Shown one piece after another: positions 44,281-55,319 of a stretch of 64,000 nucleotides of DNA. The position numbers and the translations under genes were made by a program. Below the pieces are notes generated by a model. That model saw nothing but the letters and a program-made list of their open reading frames with translations. It had not been told where the DNA came from and searched no databases. The stretch lies in assembly GCA_024195265.1 (NCBI GenBank), contig JAJLRJ010000008.1, forward strand, positions 28,468,932 through 28,532,931, read 5' to 3'. How positions within the stretch are numbered: the first letter of the stretch is position 1; each line of letters opens with the position of its first letter. This DNA is from Dendrophyllia cribrosa (Eukaryota > Cnidaria > Anthozoa > Scleractinia > Dendrophylliidae).

Positions 44281-45869
44281 AAACTGCGTCACAGTCACTT
44301 GAAATAGCTAATAGATCAATTAGTAGTCACCGTGTCGTGTCAAGGGCGTGTCAATTGATCATGTAGTTATAACTCAGAGGTAAGAAACATAGATAATTTA
44401 GAGGTTAATTGTTTCTATTTGTGATCAGACTATGAAAAAACTATCCACAGCTCTTAACATGAAAACATTTGAACATCACGTTTGAAAACAAACCGTGGTC
44501 GCGATGTTGCGTGACTTTGCCAGTTAAGTGTACTAGAATATAACTTCCGGTTAGAGTTTAGTAAACATTAATAGTCTCTTAGTACTTGCTAAACAACCCC
44601 TTTAAGAATAAATTTAAAGAAAAAAAACATTTTTTTCCAAAGGAGAATTAACATTTTATGAAGAAACTGCAACTGAAAAATGTAGTTGACTAAACAGCTA
44701 CGCCGCTTTATGGCGTTTGCCTCCCAACTCCGACAATCGACTATTTAATAATAAGCGGCTAATTTTACCGATTTCCTCTATATTTGAGATATCTCAAAGC
44801 CGAAAATGATATAGATAACTGCTAAGATAAAACAAATAAACCATCTAAGAATAGATAAGGCATATTTTCATGGGTCGATTCGGCAGTCTATCGTATTTCC
44901 ACAGAACGTATAGTCTTACGGTATTTACAATTTTGCTAACTTATACAAATTTGACAACAGCGCGTCGGGGAGTTTTCGTTTCGTCAACACGAATCTGAAT
45001 TGCCCAGATTTTTTATTTCATATTGTTTCAGTATAAGGGCCGAACTTTATTCTTGTATATATTTTGATTTGATATCGGACATACCAAGATGGATTTCGTG
45101 CCACTGAAGTTGTTCAATTTTTGCCTTTTCACAAAATGCTTGAGATGGCATATTTTAAAGAAACCGTGAAACTTTCTAAATCGCTACAAAACTTTGAAAA
45201 GGACAATGTCTAGAAAGTAGATGATTTATACTAAAGAAAAAACGTATCCCCGTTTTCTAGCGTTGCACCTTGTTTCAGCACAAGCGTACTGAAGTTGGTC
45301 AATTTAACTGTGATTTTTGCATAATTAATTAGGCAAAATCCGGTATTTTCGTTTTTCCCCTTTTTCTCGAAAATTATAAATTTCTAGAAAGTTCCAATAA
45401 TATTTTTGAACATAGCTCCCCAAAAGTAACTTCTTGGCAAATTATCAGGATTTTCGATTTTGGGAGCCTGTCCAGTGATTCTCGATATTTACAGTCACTG
45501 GCTCTTAATCTCTTGCTTAAGTTATGTAAAGCGAAAACTTCAAATAAAATTGTCATTTTTATAACTGCAAGTTGTTTTTGTTTAAATTAGCAGCCTGTAA
45601 TTCATTAGTATGCTCTATATACTCATTAGTATGCTCTATTTTCTTATTAGTATGCTCTATATAGAGCATACTAATTAGGCTTTTAAACAAAGGAAAACAA
45701 AAGAATTCATTAGTATGTTCTATATAGAGCTTACTAATGAGTAGTTATTTTACCCCACAATTTCCCTGGGTTTTAAAGCCCCCGCCTCTTTACATAATTT
45801 AAGACAGTTTATGGGATATAGAGCACACAAATACTCGGCACTGATTGGCTGAGTGGGTGTGACCATTTT

Positions 45870-45937
45870 CTAATTTATGCGTATTTTGCCTCACAAACAT
45901 CGGGTTTGTGCAGTGCCTTCCCTCATTTCCCATTTAA
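45870..45937 (+). repeat. Hairpin satellite HS, segment 2 (1 unit)
   Basis: One unit with CACAAACATCGGGTTTGTG, cut at TTAA by the adjacent element. Confidence 0.8.
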
Positions 45938-46661
45938 GGTTACCATGTATCTTCAGATCGACCATTTTATTGAAATTTTTTTTTGGGCGTCAAAATAAAG
46001 TTTACAGAATGAACTTTATCCAAAAAAAAATTATCGAAAAATAGTGAAAATTGACGAAGAAATGACGGTATAACGTTTTCAACGGAAGTAAAAGTTTCTC
46101 TTTTGATTGATTTAGCGGAGCTGTTTTCTCAAAGTTAATTTTTCGCTTGTAGGGGACACTTTAAAGAGCTACAACTCAAAGGGAATTTGTTCGATTTTCC
46201 TCAAATTTGGACAGAAGCTAGGCTAACATAATTATAATCAACAAAAACGTATCGGCGAATTTCTTATTTCCGAAAATTTTTTCGTCAAGAGCCATTTCCG
46301 TGCGATCACTCCCAACTTTTTTTCTCCCTTTTTCGAAAATATTTTGTAACTTTTCACTGAAATTGAATATGGGAAAACCAAGACAATTTTTTTGGCGCAT
46401 CGGGTCCGGAAACCGGTGAACAAATCAAATTAGCAAAATACAACAATAATCGCTTTGAGTTATAGCATTTTAAAGCTGAATCGGACGTTCGAATTTAGAC
46501 GTCGTAAAAAATTCGACAGTTCATTTTATTACCAAATAATTTCCATATTTAGATAGCCAGCTCTATAAGCTTTAATTTGATATGGGTTTAGGTATATGAA
46601 GCGTAATCTTAAGACGCTAGAGCTGTTATACTGGAGACACCCCAGAAGGTACACGGTAACC
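45938..46661. mobile_element. TTAA-flanked element, 724 bp
   Basis: Ends GGTTACCATGTA and TACACGGTAACC are flanked by TTAA (45934-45937, 46662-46665). It contains a block around 46150-46215 (AAAGAGCTACAACTCAAAGG, then TTCCTCAAATTTGGA) that is repeated in inverse at 53155-53205. Non-autonomous. Confidence 0.83.
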
Positions 46662-47561
46662 TTAAGTTTGTACGCCTTTATTTGTCCAGTTTTGTTATGC
46701 GTACTTTGCCTCACAAACATTGGGTTTGTGCAGTGCCTTCCCTCAGTTCCAGTTCAAGTTTGTACGCCTTTGTTTGTCACGTTTTGTTATGCGTAGTTTG
46801 CCTCACAAACATCGGGTTTGTGCAGTGCTTTGAAGTTTGTACGTCTTTATTTGTGACGTTTTGTTAATATGCATACTTTGCCTCACAAACATCGGGTTTG
46901 TGCAGTGCTTTTGAAGTTTGTACGCCTTTATTTGTCACGTTTTGTTATGCGTACTTTGCCTAAAAAACATCGGGTTTGTGCAGTGCTTTTGAAGTTTGTA
47001 CGCCTTTATTTGTCACGTTTTGTTATGCGTACTTTGCCTCAAAAACATCAGGTTTGTGCAGTGCTTTTCCCTCGGGTCCCTTTAAGTTTGTACGCTTATG
47101 TTTGTGGCGTTTTGTTATGCGTACTTCGCCTCACAAACATCGGGTTTGTGCAGTGCTTTTCCCTCGGGTCCCTTTAAGTTTGTACGCTTATGTTTGTGGC
47201 GTTTTGTTATGCGTACTTCGCCTCACAAACATCGGGTTTGTGCAGTGCTTTTCCGTCCGGTCTCTTTTAAGTTTTATGCGCTTATGTTTGTGACGTTTTG
47301 TGAATGCGTACTTTGCCTCGCAAACATCCGGTTTGTGCAGTGCTTTTTGCTCAGTTGCCGTTTAAGTTTGTACGCCTTTATTTGTCACGTAAATTTTTGT
47401 TATGCGTACTTTGCCTCACAAACATCGGGTCTTTACTGTGCCTTTCCCTTCTGTCCCTTTTAAGTTTTGTACGCTTATGTTTGTCACGTTTTGTTATACG
47501 TGCTTTGCCTCACAAACATCGGGTTTGTGCAGTGCTTTTCCCTCGGGTTCCTTTTAAGTTT
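46662..47561 (+). repeat. Hairpin satellite HS, segment 3 (10 units)
   Basis: Ten hairpin cores start near 46711, 46804, 46884, 46964, 47041, 47132, 47224, 47319, 47417 and 47511, so spacings fall into about 77-80 and 91-98 bases. The core is CACAAAC-ATCGG-GTTTGTG; other boxes are TTAAGTTTGTACGC, TTTGTCACGTTTTGTTATGC and GTGCAGTGCTTTTCCCTCGG. The long open frames across it are a by-product of the repeat. Confidence 0.9.
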
Positions 47562-48283
47562 CGCCCCATGTAAGGTAATCCGGAATCCGGAATCCAGGTA
47601 ATTTTGGTCTGTGGAATCCGGAATCCACGGCTTTGGAATCCGGAATCCAGCTAATGGAATCCAGAATCCAACCATTGTAATCCAGAATCCAGGTTGCTGG
47701 AATCCAGTCTGTTGTGATGGTTCCAGGGCCTCTTCTTTTCCATTAGAGTCTGTTGCGTGAAAATCTCATGTCGCGAGGACGCGCAACAGGCATGTTCACG
47801 CGTGTTTCACTCGCAGGAACATCCCTTGTCCCTTGACATATCGGGTATCAATTTGAAACAATGGTCACATTATAATGACGTGACAGAATCCCAGGGAGTG
47901 ATTCATATTACTGTATATGGGATATTATCGGTCTTTATCAGACACCCTTTCGACCGGTCCTTTCGACCTTTTTCCTCGTTGCGCTTTTGGAGTCGGAGGT
48001 TTGGATTCTTTTCCTGTTTGCGCGCGATTGGAACTAATTTTTGCATTTCAGGTAACTTCAAAGAATAATAATATAAAGTATCCTTATTCTTGGCCGTAGT
48101 ATATCAGTAGTCGCGGTGGTTGCAGTTCTTTCAGGCACATGTCATTAGTGTCACTCAAAGAATCACATGTTGCACATGGTGTCGACGTGGTGTCTTTTTC
48201 ATTCAGTCCAGATTCAATCAGAGATCTAGAGAGATCACTTTGAATTTTTTTCTCGATCGATCGTTATCAATCTTTGCCAATCT

Positions 48284-48511
48284 TTGACAACTTTGGGCGT
48301 GGAATGCTATTTCAAAGGAATGCGAGCAGACCACGACATGCCTACAGTGGCTAACTACGCTTACAGAAGAGCGCGCTGCGTGGAAGACGATATGCTGCGC
48401 ATTTATCAGAAGGATTTCTCATATTTCACTGGGCCCAATTCATTTTATCCGGAGAAAAATATCAAAGGTGAACCCCAAAACATCAAGACGCGACCAAACA
48501 AGCAGTCATGA
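48284..48511 (+). CDS. Unrecognised coding-like frame inside the 3.5-kb transposon
   Basis: The frame is open from about 48225. The earliest Met in a plausible position is in YFKGMRADHDMP. It continues AYRRARCVEDDMLRIYQKDF and ends KTRPNKQS with TGA at 48509-48511. Composition is protein-like (mixed charged and aromatic residues). It could be a cargo or transposase exon. No family recognised. Confidence 0.35.
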   Translation: MTTLGVECYFKGMRADHDMPTVANYAYRRARCVEDDMLRIYQKDFSYFTGPNSFYPEKNIKGEPQNIKTRPNKQS

Positions 48512-48659
48512 ATCACTGAAGGAACAGGTAGCAACGAAGAAGACACAAGGCGAGAAACTGTGATGCGAGAATTTGCTGGGGAGTATGGAAGAGGCGTAAG
48601 ACAGGAAAATGTCCGCTCAAAAACGAAAGAGCTAACTAAGCACCCTTCCTTATGCCCTT

Positions 48660-49141
48660 AGTACGTCTCCCACTACCATCACAGCCTCGTTAGAGGAAAG
48701 CGAAGACGTAACAACAGCCTGCCAAGTTGTGGATGCTAATGTGGCACTGCGGAGTACGGCTGTACGGGTGCAAACCATTTACCAGAAAGACGACATATTG
48801 GCAGTAAGACACAACCGTAGAAGAGAGATCTCACCTTTCTGGTAGCAGTTCTTCTGGTGGATGTACAAATAGAAGTGAATGGTGGAAAGTTTGTGCAGCA
48901 AAGAGTATCCCTAAAGTGGCTAAACCAGACAAGTGATTCACTAGCATGCACCTCCGGTGACGTCTGTAATGGGAATTCCCCCAAGTGTATTCTAATCCGA
49001 GTACTCGACTTTTCTTCCGATGGATCAGACATCATTTTAACAACAGAGGAGGATAACAGGCTCTGTCGAATTGCTAATGGAGACTATGGTGACGATGATG
49101 ACAATGAGAATGAAACTGCACCACCAACTGCAGAGGATTAG
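48660..49141 (+). pseudogene. Decayed coding region inside the 3.5-kb transposon
   Basis: One frame gives VDANVALRSTAVRVQTIYQK, then DDILAVRHNRRREISPFW; the next frame takes up at once with VAVLLVDVQIEVNGGKFVQQ and runs to an acidic tail (GDDDDNENE) at 49138. The join near 48842 needs a 1-nt shift, so this is the C-terminal part of one protein with a frameshift. An SPFW-VAVLL-V-I-V layout suggests a small beta-barrel (Tudor/chromo-like) module, which is only a guess. Confidence 0.45.
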
Positions 49142-49999
49142 GGAGAAGTATCCCTCCCGATAAGGCTGCCGGGAGTTAGTTTATCAGAACGGAGAACGAC
49201 ACGGTTTATTCTAAGATAAACGGGTCCGTTGCCTGCGTAGCTGGTAGTATTGTTCGCGCAAAGGCAAAGTTTCGATTCCCAGTTTCGCAGCTCGAGAATT
49301 CGGCATCGCGCGCCAACAAAACCCCCAGTTACGCAGCCTACGTTTCCCGGTAACTTAACTTTCTGTTACTTAAGTGCCCGTATGAAACTGCAGGAGTTTA
49401 ATACCTCAACAAATGAATACAAATCTTGCAAAGCTATTAGAAAAACCTGTTCCAGGCGTTCAGGTGGTGGGGAAACGGGTGCGAAGTGACTGATGTATAG
49501 GAGAACGGCGCGAATAAAAACGAGGCTACCTCTTCTCCCGCCTCCCTGCCTTTTTCTTGCTTTTTCTCTTTGCGCTTCTTCCCACTATCTGAACGCTTGG
49601 AACAGGCTACTTTTAGTATGGTGTAATGTTTATATTTTTATCTGTACTGAGATTCGTTCTGAAGAGAGCCGTTAACTCGACACGCGAAAGACTTTCACTG
49701 AAATCTAACATTCTCAGTACTTGCATATCGATGCATAAAATGAATATGAGACTTGGGCGTTGAACAGGGAATGTTACCTTAGCAGTAAATCGTTTCTTAA
49801 TTTTTAAGAGAGATTTTTCTCTGACCTCGACTAACTTTAGCTGGTAACGATAAAGCCAGTTATGAACGATAAAGTGCAAACTGATTGAAAGGCTGTATTA
49901 TGAAAAAGGACCAATTTATTGGTCGATATTTCGACCTAATGCTTCTGCATTCAAAAGTTTGTAAAGAAGAAAGTTGATGTTCAAAAGTATTTTAAGGAA

Positions 50000-50230
50000 T
50001 GAATAATAAATGAATGAATGAATGAATGAATGAATAACTTTATTTAAGTGTCAACGGTATTTAGCTAAAAAACTAATTGGGGACACTATATAAAGTATTC
50101 AATATATTAAAGTTTAAAAGTATAAAAAGTACTAAAACTATAATCGTGCGCACAGCAATACTAAAATTAAAGTTAACTATTTAGCTTTTTAGAATGTAAT
50201 AGAAACTTGATGAAAATTATTCCTGAGTCA
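50000..50230 (-). mobile_element. LINE 3' tail with (ATTC)n
   Basis: A GAAT microsatellite (about 50004-50036) and AACTTTATTTAAGTGTC read on the - strand as a LINE 3' UTR with AAATAAAGTT followed by (ATTC)n. No ORF part remains. Confidence 0.5.
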
Positions 50231-50238
50231 GAAAGTAA

Positions 50239-50420
50239 AGGCTGGTTTTCACTAGCGCATAAGCATAAGCACAAGCCAACATACGCAGACTCAGTAACGT
50301 GTTGATCATTAGTGCCTATTGTTCTGTTTTGTTCAAACAATTGGAACTAATGATCAACATGTTACTGAGTCTGCGTATGTTGGCTTGTGCTTATGCTTAT
50401 GCGCTAGTGAAAACCAGCCT
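50239..50420. mobile_element. PIF/Harbinger-type MITE, 182 bp, TAA target duplication
   Basis: Arms of about 70 bp starting AGGCTGGTTTTCACTAGCGC are complementary with one visible difference; TAA flanks both ends (50236-50238, 50421-50423). Confidence 0.82.
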
Positions 50421-51106
50421 TAAAACGGGAAACGTGCACCAGGAATTTAAAGCTATCGATATTTTAGTTCATCAGGTTTATTACTGTTTCAGTGTTCCTG
50501 TTCCTGTTTTTAATATTAGGGATCTATTCGAATCTATAATTAATTTTAAGAGATAATTGGACTATCTTCACGTTATTTGTTGGTAAGATGTAACTGAAGT
50601 TTTACATTTCTGTGTGACAATTAAACAATTCGGAGACGAATTACGTTTCAACCTGAAAAGCACTGATTTTGGCAATGTGTACCTCTTTTGTTATTGTTGA
50701 CGCCGTTGTTATTATTAAAATAAGAATAGCCCTTCCTCGTTAGTATTTCTTTTGTCAACGATGTGGACTCAGTGGACTTCAGAAACCGCTCCTATATTCA
50801 CAGTCCTCTCGGGTAAGGCCAAGAATTATATTTTATACTTATTTTTTATATAAGACAATGTACACTTCGGGTAAAAAAAGAACAAGCTATTTTTTACCCA
50901 AGCCTGTTATGGAAGGTATTTTTGGGGAAACAAAGTACAAAGGAAACGTTGAAAACCAGAAAATAGAATTTTGAAATCTGGAATCCAGCCACTTATGGAA
51001 TCCGGAATCCACGGATGTGGAATCCGGAATCCACAGACATGGAATCCGGAATCCACAGCGTGGAATCCGGAATCCAAGACTCTCTTGGATTACCTTACAT
51101 GGGGCG

Positions 51107-51640
51107 ATAAGTTTGTAATCTTATGTTTGTTGCGTTTGGTCCGCGCTTTTGTTTGCGACGTTTTGTTATTCGTACTTCGTGTCACAAACATTCAGTTTGT
51201 GCAGTGCTTGCCCCTCGGTTCCCTTTGAATTTGGACGCTTATGTTTTATAGTTTGTACTATTTTATGCGCGCTTCGCCACACAGACTGCGAGTTTGTTTA
51301 GTGCTTTTAGCCCGGTTTCACTTTCAGTTTACACGCTTGCATTTGTCATGTTTTGTTATACGCGTTTCGCCTCACAAACATCGGATTTGTACGGTGCCCT
51401 TTGCTCTTATTTTGAAGTTTGTACTGTAGACTTGTTTATTTCATGCGTGTTTTGCCACACAGACTGCTAGTTTGTGTATTGCTTTAAGCTCGGTTCCCCT
51501 TTTAGTTCGCACGCTTGCGTTTCTCATCTTTTGTTTTGCGTGCTTTGCCACACAAACATCCACATTGTGCCGCGCTTGCCCCTCGGTTTGCTTGCTTGTA
51601 TTCTTTAGGTATGCGTTCTTCGTATCACAAACACCCCCGG
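51107..51640 (+). repeat. Hairpin satellite HS, segment 4 (6 degenerate units)
   Basis: Cores near 51182, 51279, 51372, 51457, 51550 and 51624 keep the ACAAAC...GTTTGTG layout with decay (for example CACAGACTGCGAGTTTGTT). Spacings are 74-97 bases. Confidence 0.8.
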
Positions 51641-52872
51641 GTTATCCCTTACATTTTACTCATATTAGTTTTGTATACTTCTGGTTTTGTCGTACCAAGT
51701 TTTTAGATTCACGCCGTATTCCATTCCATTTACTCAATATTTCCCTGTCATTTGCGGAGTTTGTTTTGTTCCGCGTCCTCTCCCGCGCCATTTGTTTCGT
51801 TTACTTTTTTTCCCATGGTAGCCTGAAAGGGTGTCTAATGCCCTAGTCGGATTACTGACGCTCAGGTTGCCATCCCTTGGGTGGGTTCTCTCGCAAGTTT
51901 CCCGTGCACAATCGTTTACGTTTTCCTCGACATTACTCGGTATTACTGTATAAAACATAGAAGGTGGTTTACGTGGTCCGCGAGGTGTAAAGTGTCGAAG
52001 ACATGTTAGAAGCTGGCTTCGAGGTACGTGATTACGCCGTGTGTTAGTTATTCAAATTGAACATCCACCTCATTTACTTTCTGTTATTTTTTTCGGGGCT
52101 TATGTTCTTGGAACGGGACATATAAGAAGACTTCAGCCTCGTTCCCAGTCGTCCTCGGCGCTTAATAGAATTTGACGTCACCTATCGAGCTGAAGTCTCT
52201 ATTGGCTCTCTTTGCTCGGTAAGCGCGTTGTTGAGGCCTGGGATCCAGGCTGAGTAGACTTCACGTTTTACTACGACACGCTTTTATTTTGGCGAAACCT
52301 AAAATATAGTCGATGTACATGTGGCAGGGTATTCAGCAGGTAAGGCGGGATTCTACCTGAATGCCATTTTTCCGCCACTTAACATGGCTTTAATGGTAAT
52401 ATCTCGTTCACTCGTGTCAAGCAATCCAAAAACCCTTCACTCATCTTATGAATCTATGTTGTGGGATGTTTTGCAAACTTTTGGGTGATTTGGGGGTATT
52501 TTGGGGAGGAAATAGTATTTCTCAAAGGATTTGAAAAATTTAGAGAAATAAGAAATATTGAAGATTTAGTGAAGTTTTAAAAATAGAATTTGTAGTTAAT
52601 AATTAATAGGCGGACACCAAGTTAGTACACTAGCAACCTGGGGTGCTCTTACGTGGGTATCAACTGTCTGTTGGTGTTCCAAAAATTATTTTCTTTCTTC
52701 TATCCCTTCTTTAAACCTCTTAAAATTTCCATCAAATCCAGGTAGAATCCCCCTTAAGCCGAGGAAATAACTATTGTGTGATAAATTTCTTTGCTATTCA
52801 AATGAGTCAAAATTAGTGTTATGTACCAAAATATTTCTAGAAGTGTAAACATTTCTTTATGCGTGGTACATA

Positions 52873-52950
52873 ACAGTCTACAGTCTACAGTCTACAGTCT
52901 ACAGTCTACAGTCTACAGTCTACAGTCTACAGTCTACAGTCTACAGTCTA
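52873..52950. repeat. (AGTCTAC)n minisatellite, 7-bp unit
   Basis: Eleven perfect tandem copies. Confidence 0.95.
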
Positions 52951-53347
52951 TCTTCGAGGGTATCTCCAGTGTATTATTTTAATTTGCTAATTTGATTTGA
53001 TCGCCGGTTTTCGGACCCGAAGCGCCAAAAAAATTGTCTTGGTTTTCCCATATTCAATTTCGGTGAAAAGTTACAGAATATTTTCGAAATAGGGCGAACG
53101 GAAACTGGAATAACTAGACTAGAGGTATATTTCAACATTGCTACTGTCCAAATTTGAGGAAAATCGAACAAATTCCTTTTGAGTTGTAGCTCTTTAAAGT
53201 GTCCCATACAAGCCAAAAATTCACTTTGTGGAAACAGCGCTTAAAAAAATATCGCGCGTCATAAAAAAACTGCATCATTTTTCACTCTTTTAATATTTTT
53301 TGGGATGAAAGATCATTCTGAAACCTTTATTTTTTTTATTTTTTTAT

Positions 53348-54960
53348 AGGGACGGCATTTTCGTACAATTCAGTTCTTAATGAACAGGAAACGTTTTTGC
53401 AAAAGATAAACAAAATTAAAACACTATTTAATATATGGTTACAAAGAGACCTTTCACTCTATGAAAAAATAACAATCGCTAAAGCGTTAGGTTTGTCAAA
53501 ATTTATTTTCTTAAGCGCCAGTACCCATACACCGCCTCATGTTATACATATAGTTAATAAACTAATTGCTGATTTCATCTGGAATGGTAAAAAACCAAAA
53601 TTAAAAAGAAACACATTAATTGGCCCAAAAGAGAAGGGAGGTTTGGATTTACCTGAGTTTGAGATAATATCGAAATCTCTACTAATAGCTTGGGTTCAAA
53701 GGCTAAAAAAAGTGTAGAAGAGCAGTGGATGATAATTCCCTTATTTTATTTGAAAAACGTAGGCGGATCATTTATCTTTGATTGCAATTATGATGTAAAG
53801 CTTTTGGAATTGAAAAATATACCAGTCTTTTACATTGATATTCTCAAAGCCTGGGCTGAGGTCCAGAACGCTTCTGAAGTTCACGATAAAATCCGTATTG
53901 AAGACATAATTTTATGAAATAATAAACATATTACTATAGACGGCAAATCAATATAGTGGAAGGACTGGCATGATGCTGGCATAATAAAAATCAAAGATTT
54001 ATTACATGAGAATAACATGATTCTTACATTTAACAAACTCTGCTCGAAAACTGGTTTCAAAGTACCCTTTACCAAACTGTATGGTCTGATATCTGCTATT
54101 CCTTGTAAATGGAAGCGTGCTCTGAGAATAGTTTGTAACATAGATACACCAGACGCGAAAGACAAAAATTCTGTACAAGCCAATAAACTCACGTGTAAGC
54201 GTGCTCGAAATATTTTTATTCAAAGAAAATTTGAAGAACCACTGGCCAATACTAGGATCTGTAAACAAGGAGTAGATGCTTGTAAGCTTAATGCAATTTA
54301 CCTCCTTCCTTTTAAGATAACTAAAGAAACAAAACTATGCATGTTTCAATTTAAGATCATTCATAATATCCTACCATACGGTAATAGATTATATAAAACG
54401 AATATTGTAGACTCTCCTCTTTGTAACTATTGTAACTTGCAAGAAACACTATCACATATATATGTTAGTTACTTGTAGTATAATTCAAAGGTTTTGGATC
54501 GAAGTGATTAGCTGGTGGAACAACCAAAGTGGTGATTGCTATTCAGTTGATGAATTATGTATAATGTATGGCTACAATCCTGAAGATCCCAAAACTCATA
54601 TATTTAATTATTTCATCCTACTTGGCAAGAGACATATCTTTCTGCAAAAAATAGAGCATGGACTCCCGAATCTCTCCCTGTTTTTTGATTTTGTAAGAGA
54701 TAGGATAATTGTGCAAAGATCAGTTTTATATTCTAAAGGCCAAAGAGCAAAGTTTTTTTTCTCTATGGAAGCCACTCCTTTCTCTACTTTAAGATGTCAT
54801 GTATAAAAGTGTAACGCAAGTTTTGTATGTTTTAATGTTCTGTAATTTAATGTTAATTTGAATCGTGTTGTAAGTAAAATAGTAGTAGTATTGTAGGTAC
54901 AGTATTTGTAAGCAGTGTTGTAAGTTATTGATAAATAAACTTGAAGTTAAAAAAAAAAAA
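53348..54960 (+). pseudogene. L1/Tx1-like LINE, 5'-truncated, broken
   Basis: Frames 53397-53717, 53690-53917, 54017-54478 and 54462-54806 form, with stops and shifts, the part of ORF2 after the reverse transcriptase core: KIKTLFNIWLQRDLSLYEKI, LIADFIWNGKKPKLKR, EKGGLDLPEFE, then a zinc-binding CNYCNLQETLSHIY. It ends in an AATAAA and a 12-A tail. It sits inside a reversed copy of the TTAA-type element found at 45938-46661, whose two halves are at about 52860-53347 and 54961-55035. Confidence 0.82.
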
Positions 54961-55319
54961 CTTTTATTTTTACCCACTAAAACAAATTTCGAGAAAATGG
55001 TCGATCTGAAAGTACTCTGTAAATAACAGCTAGTGCACAAAACCAAATAAAAGAGATGGTTGTGTAAATTTTGATCCAGTTCAAATAACGTTCACGAAGT
55101 GAAATGAGTGTCTTTAGTATAGTGTGTTAATGATTTTCAAACTGTCACGACAGAACATTATTTCTCAGTCCTGTTGGAAAGCAAACATGATTATTGCCTC
55201 GCTATTTCTTCGAGTACTGCTTGTGTAAACAAAGAAGGAAAAAGGTGGTGATTGCTGCAATACCTAACAGTTGCCTCTTTCTCAGAGAAAAAGTGCAGCC
55301 TGATTTTCAGCATCTCTCT

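Larger units (their letters stand above)
40747..45510. mobile_element. Giant foldback element, about 1.3-kb terminal inverted repeats
   Basis: The left arm 40747-42066 is complementary to 43908-45510, which is longer only because MITE M1 (43983-44280) has inserted in it. Outer ends read GATTAAGAGCCAGTGACTGT. The arms align over essentially their whole length with scattered differences and small indels. The spacer (42067-43907) has no transposase-like frame. I could not define a target duplication. Confidence 0.82.
47562..51106. mobile_element. DNA transposon, 3.5 kb, 20-bp TIR and GGAATCC subterminal repeats
   Basis: The left end CGCCCCATGTAAGGTAATCC is exactly complementary to the right end. 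Clusters of TGGAATCCGGAATCCA lie just inside both ends (47578-47705 and 50975-51075). Flanks TTAAGTTT (47554-47561) and ATAAGTTT (51107-51114) fit an 8-bp target duplication with one change. It sits inside the hairpin satellite. An 8-bp duplication would fit hAT or P-like elements, but the termini match no family I know. Inside are broken coding stretches, a LINE tail and a MITE, so this copy has decayed. Confidence 0.85.

Noticed and set aside
46662..47561. CRISPR-like array or a real repetitive protein
   Set aside because: The setting is eukaryotic, spacers between cores are themselves repeats, and the frames exist in several overlapping phases because units lack stops; this is a satellite.
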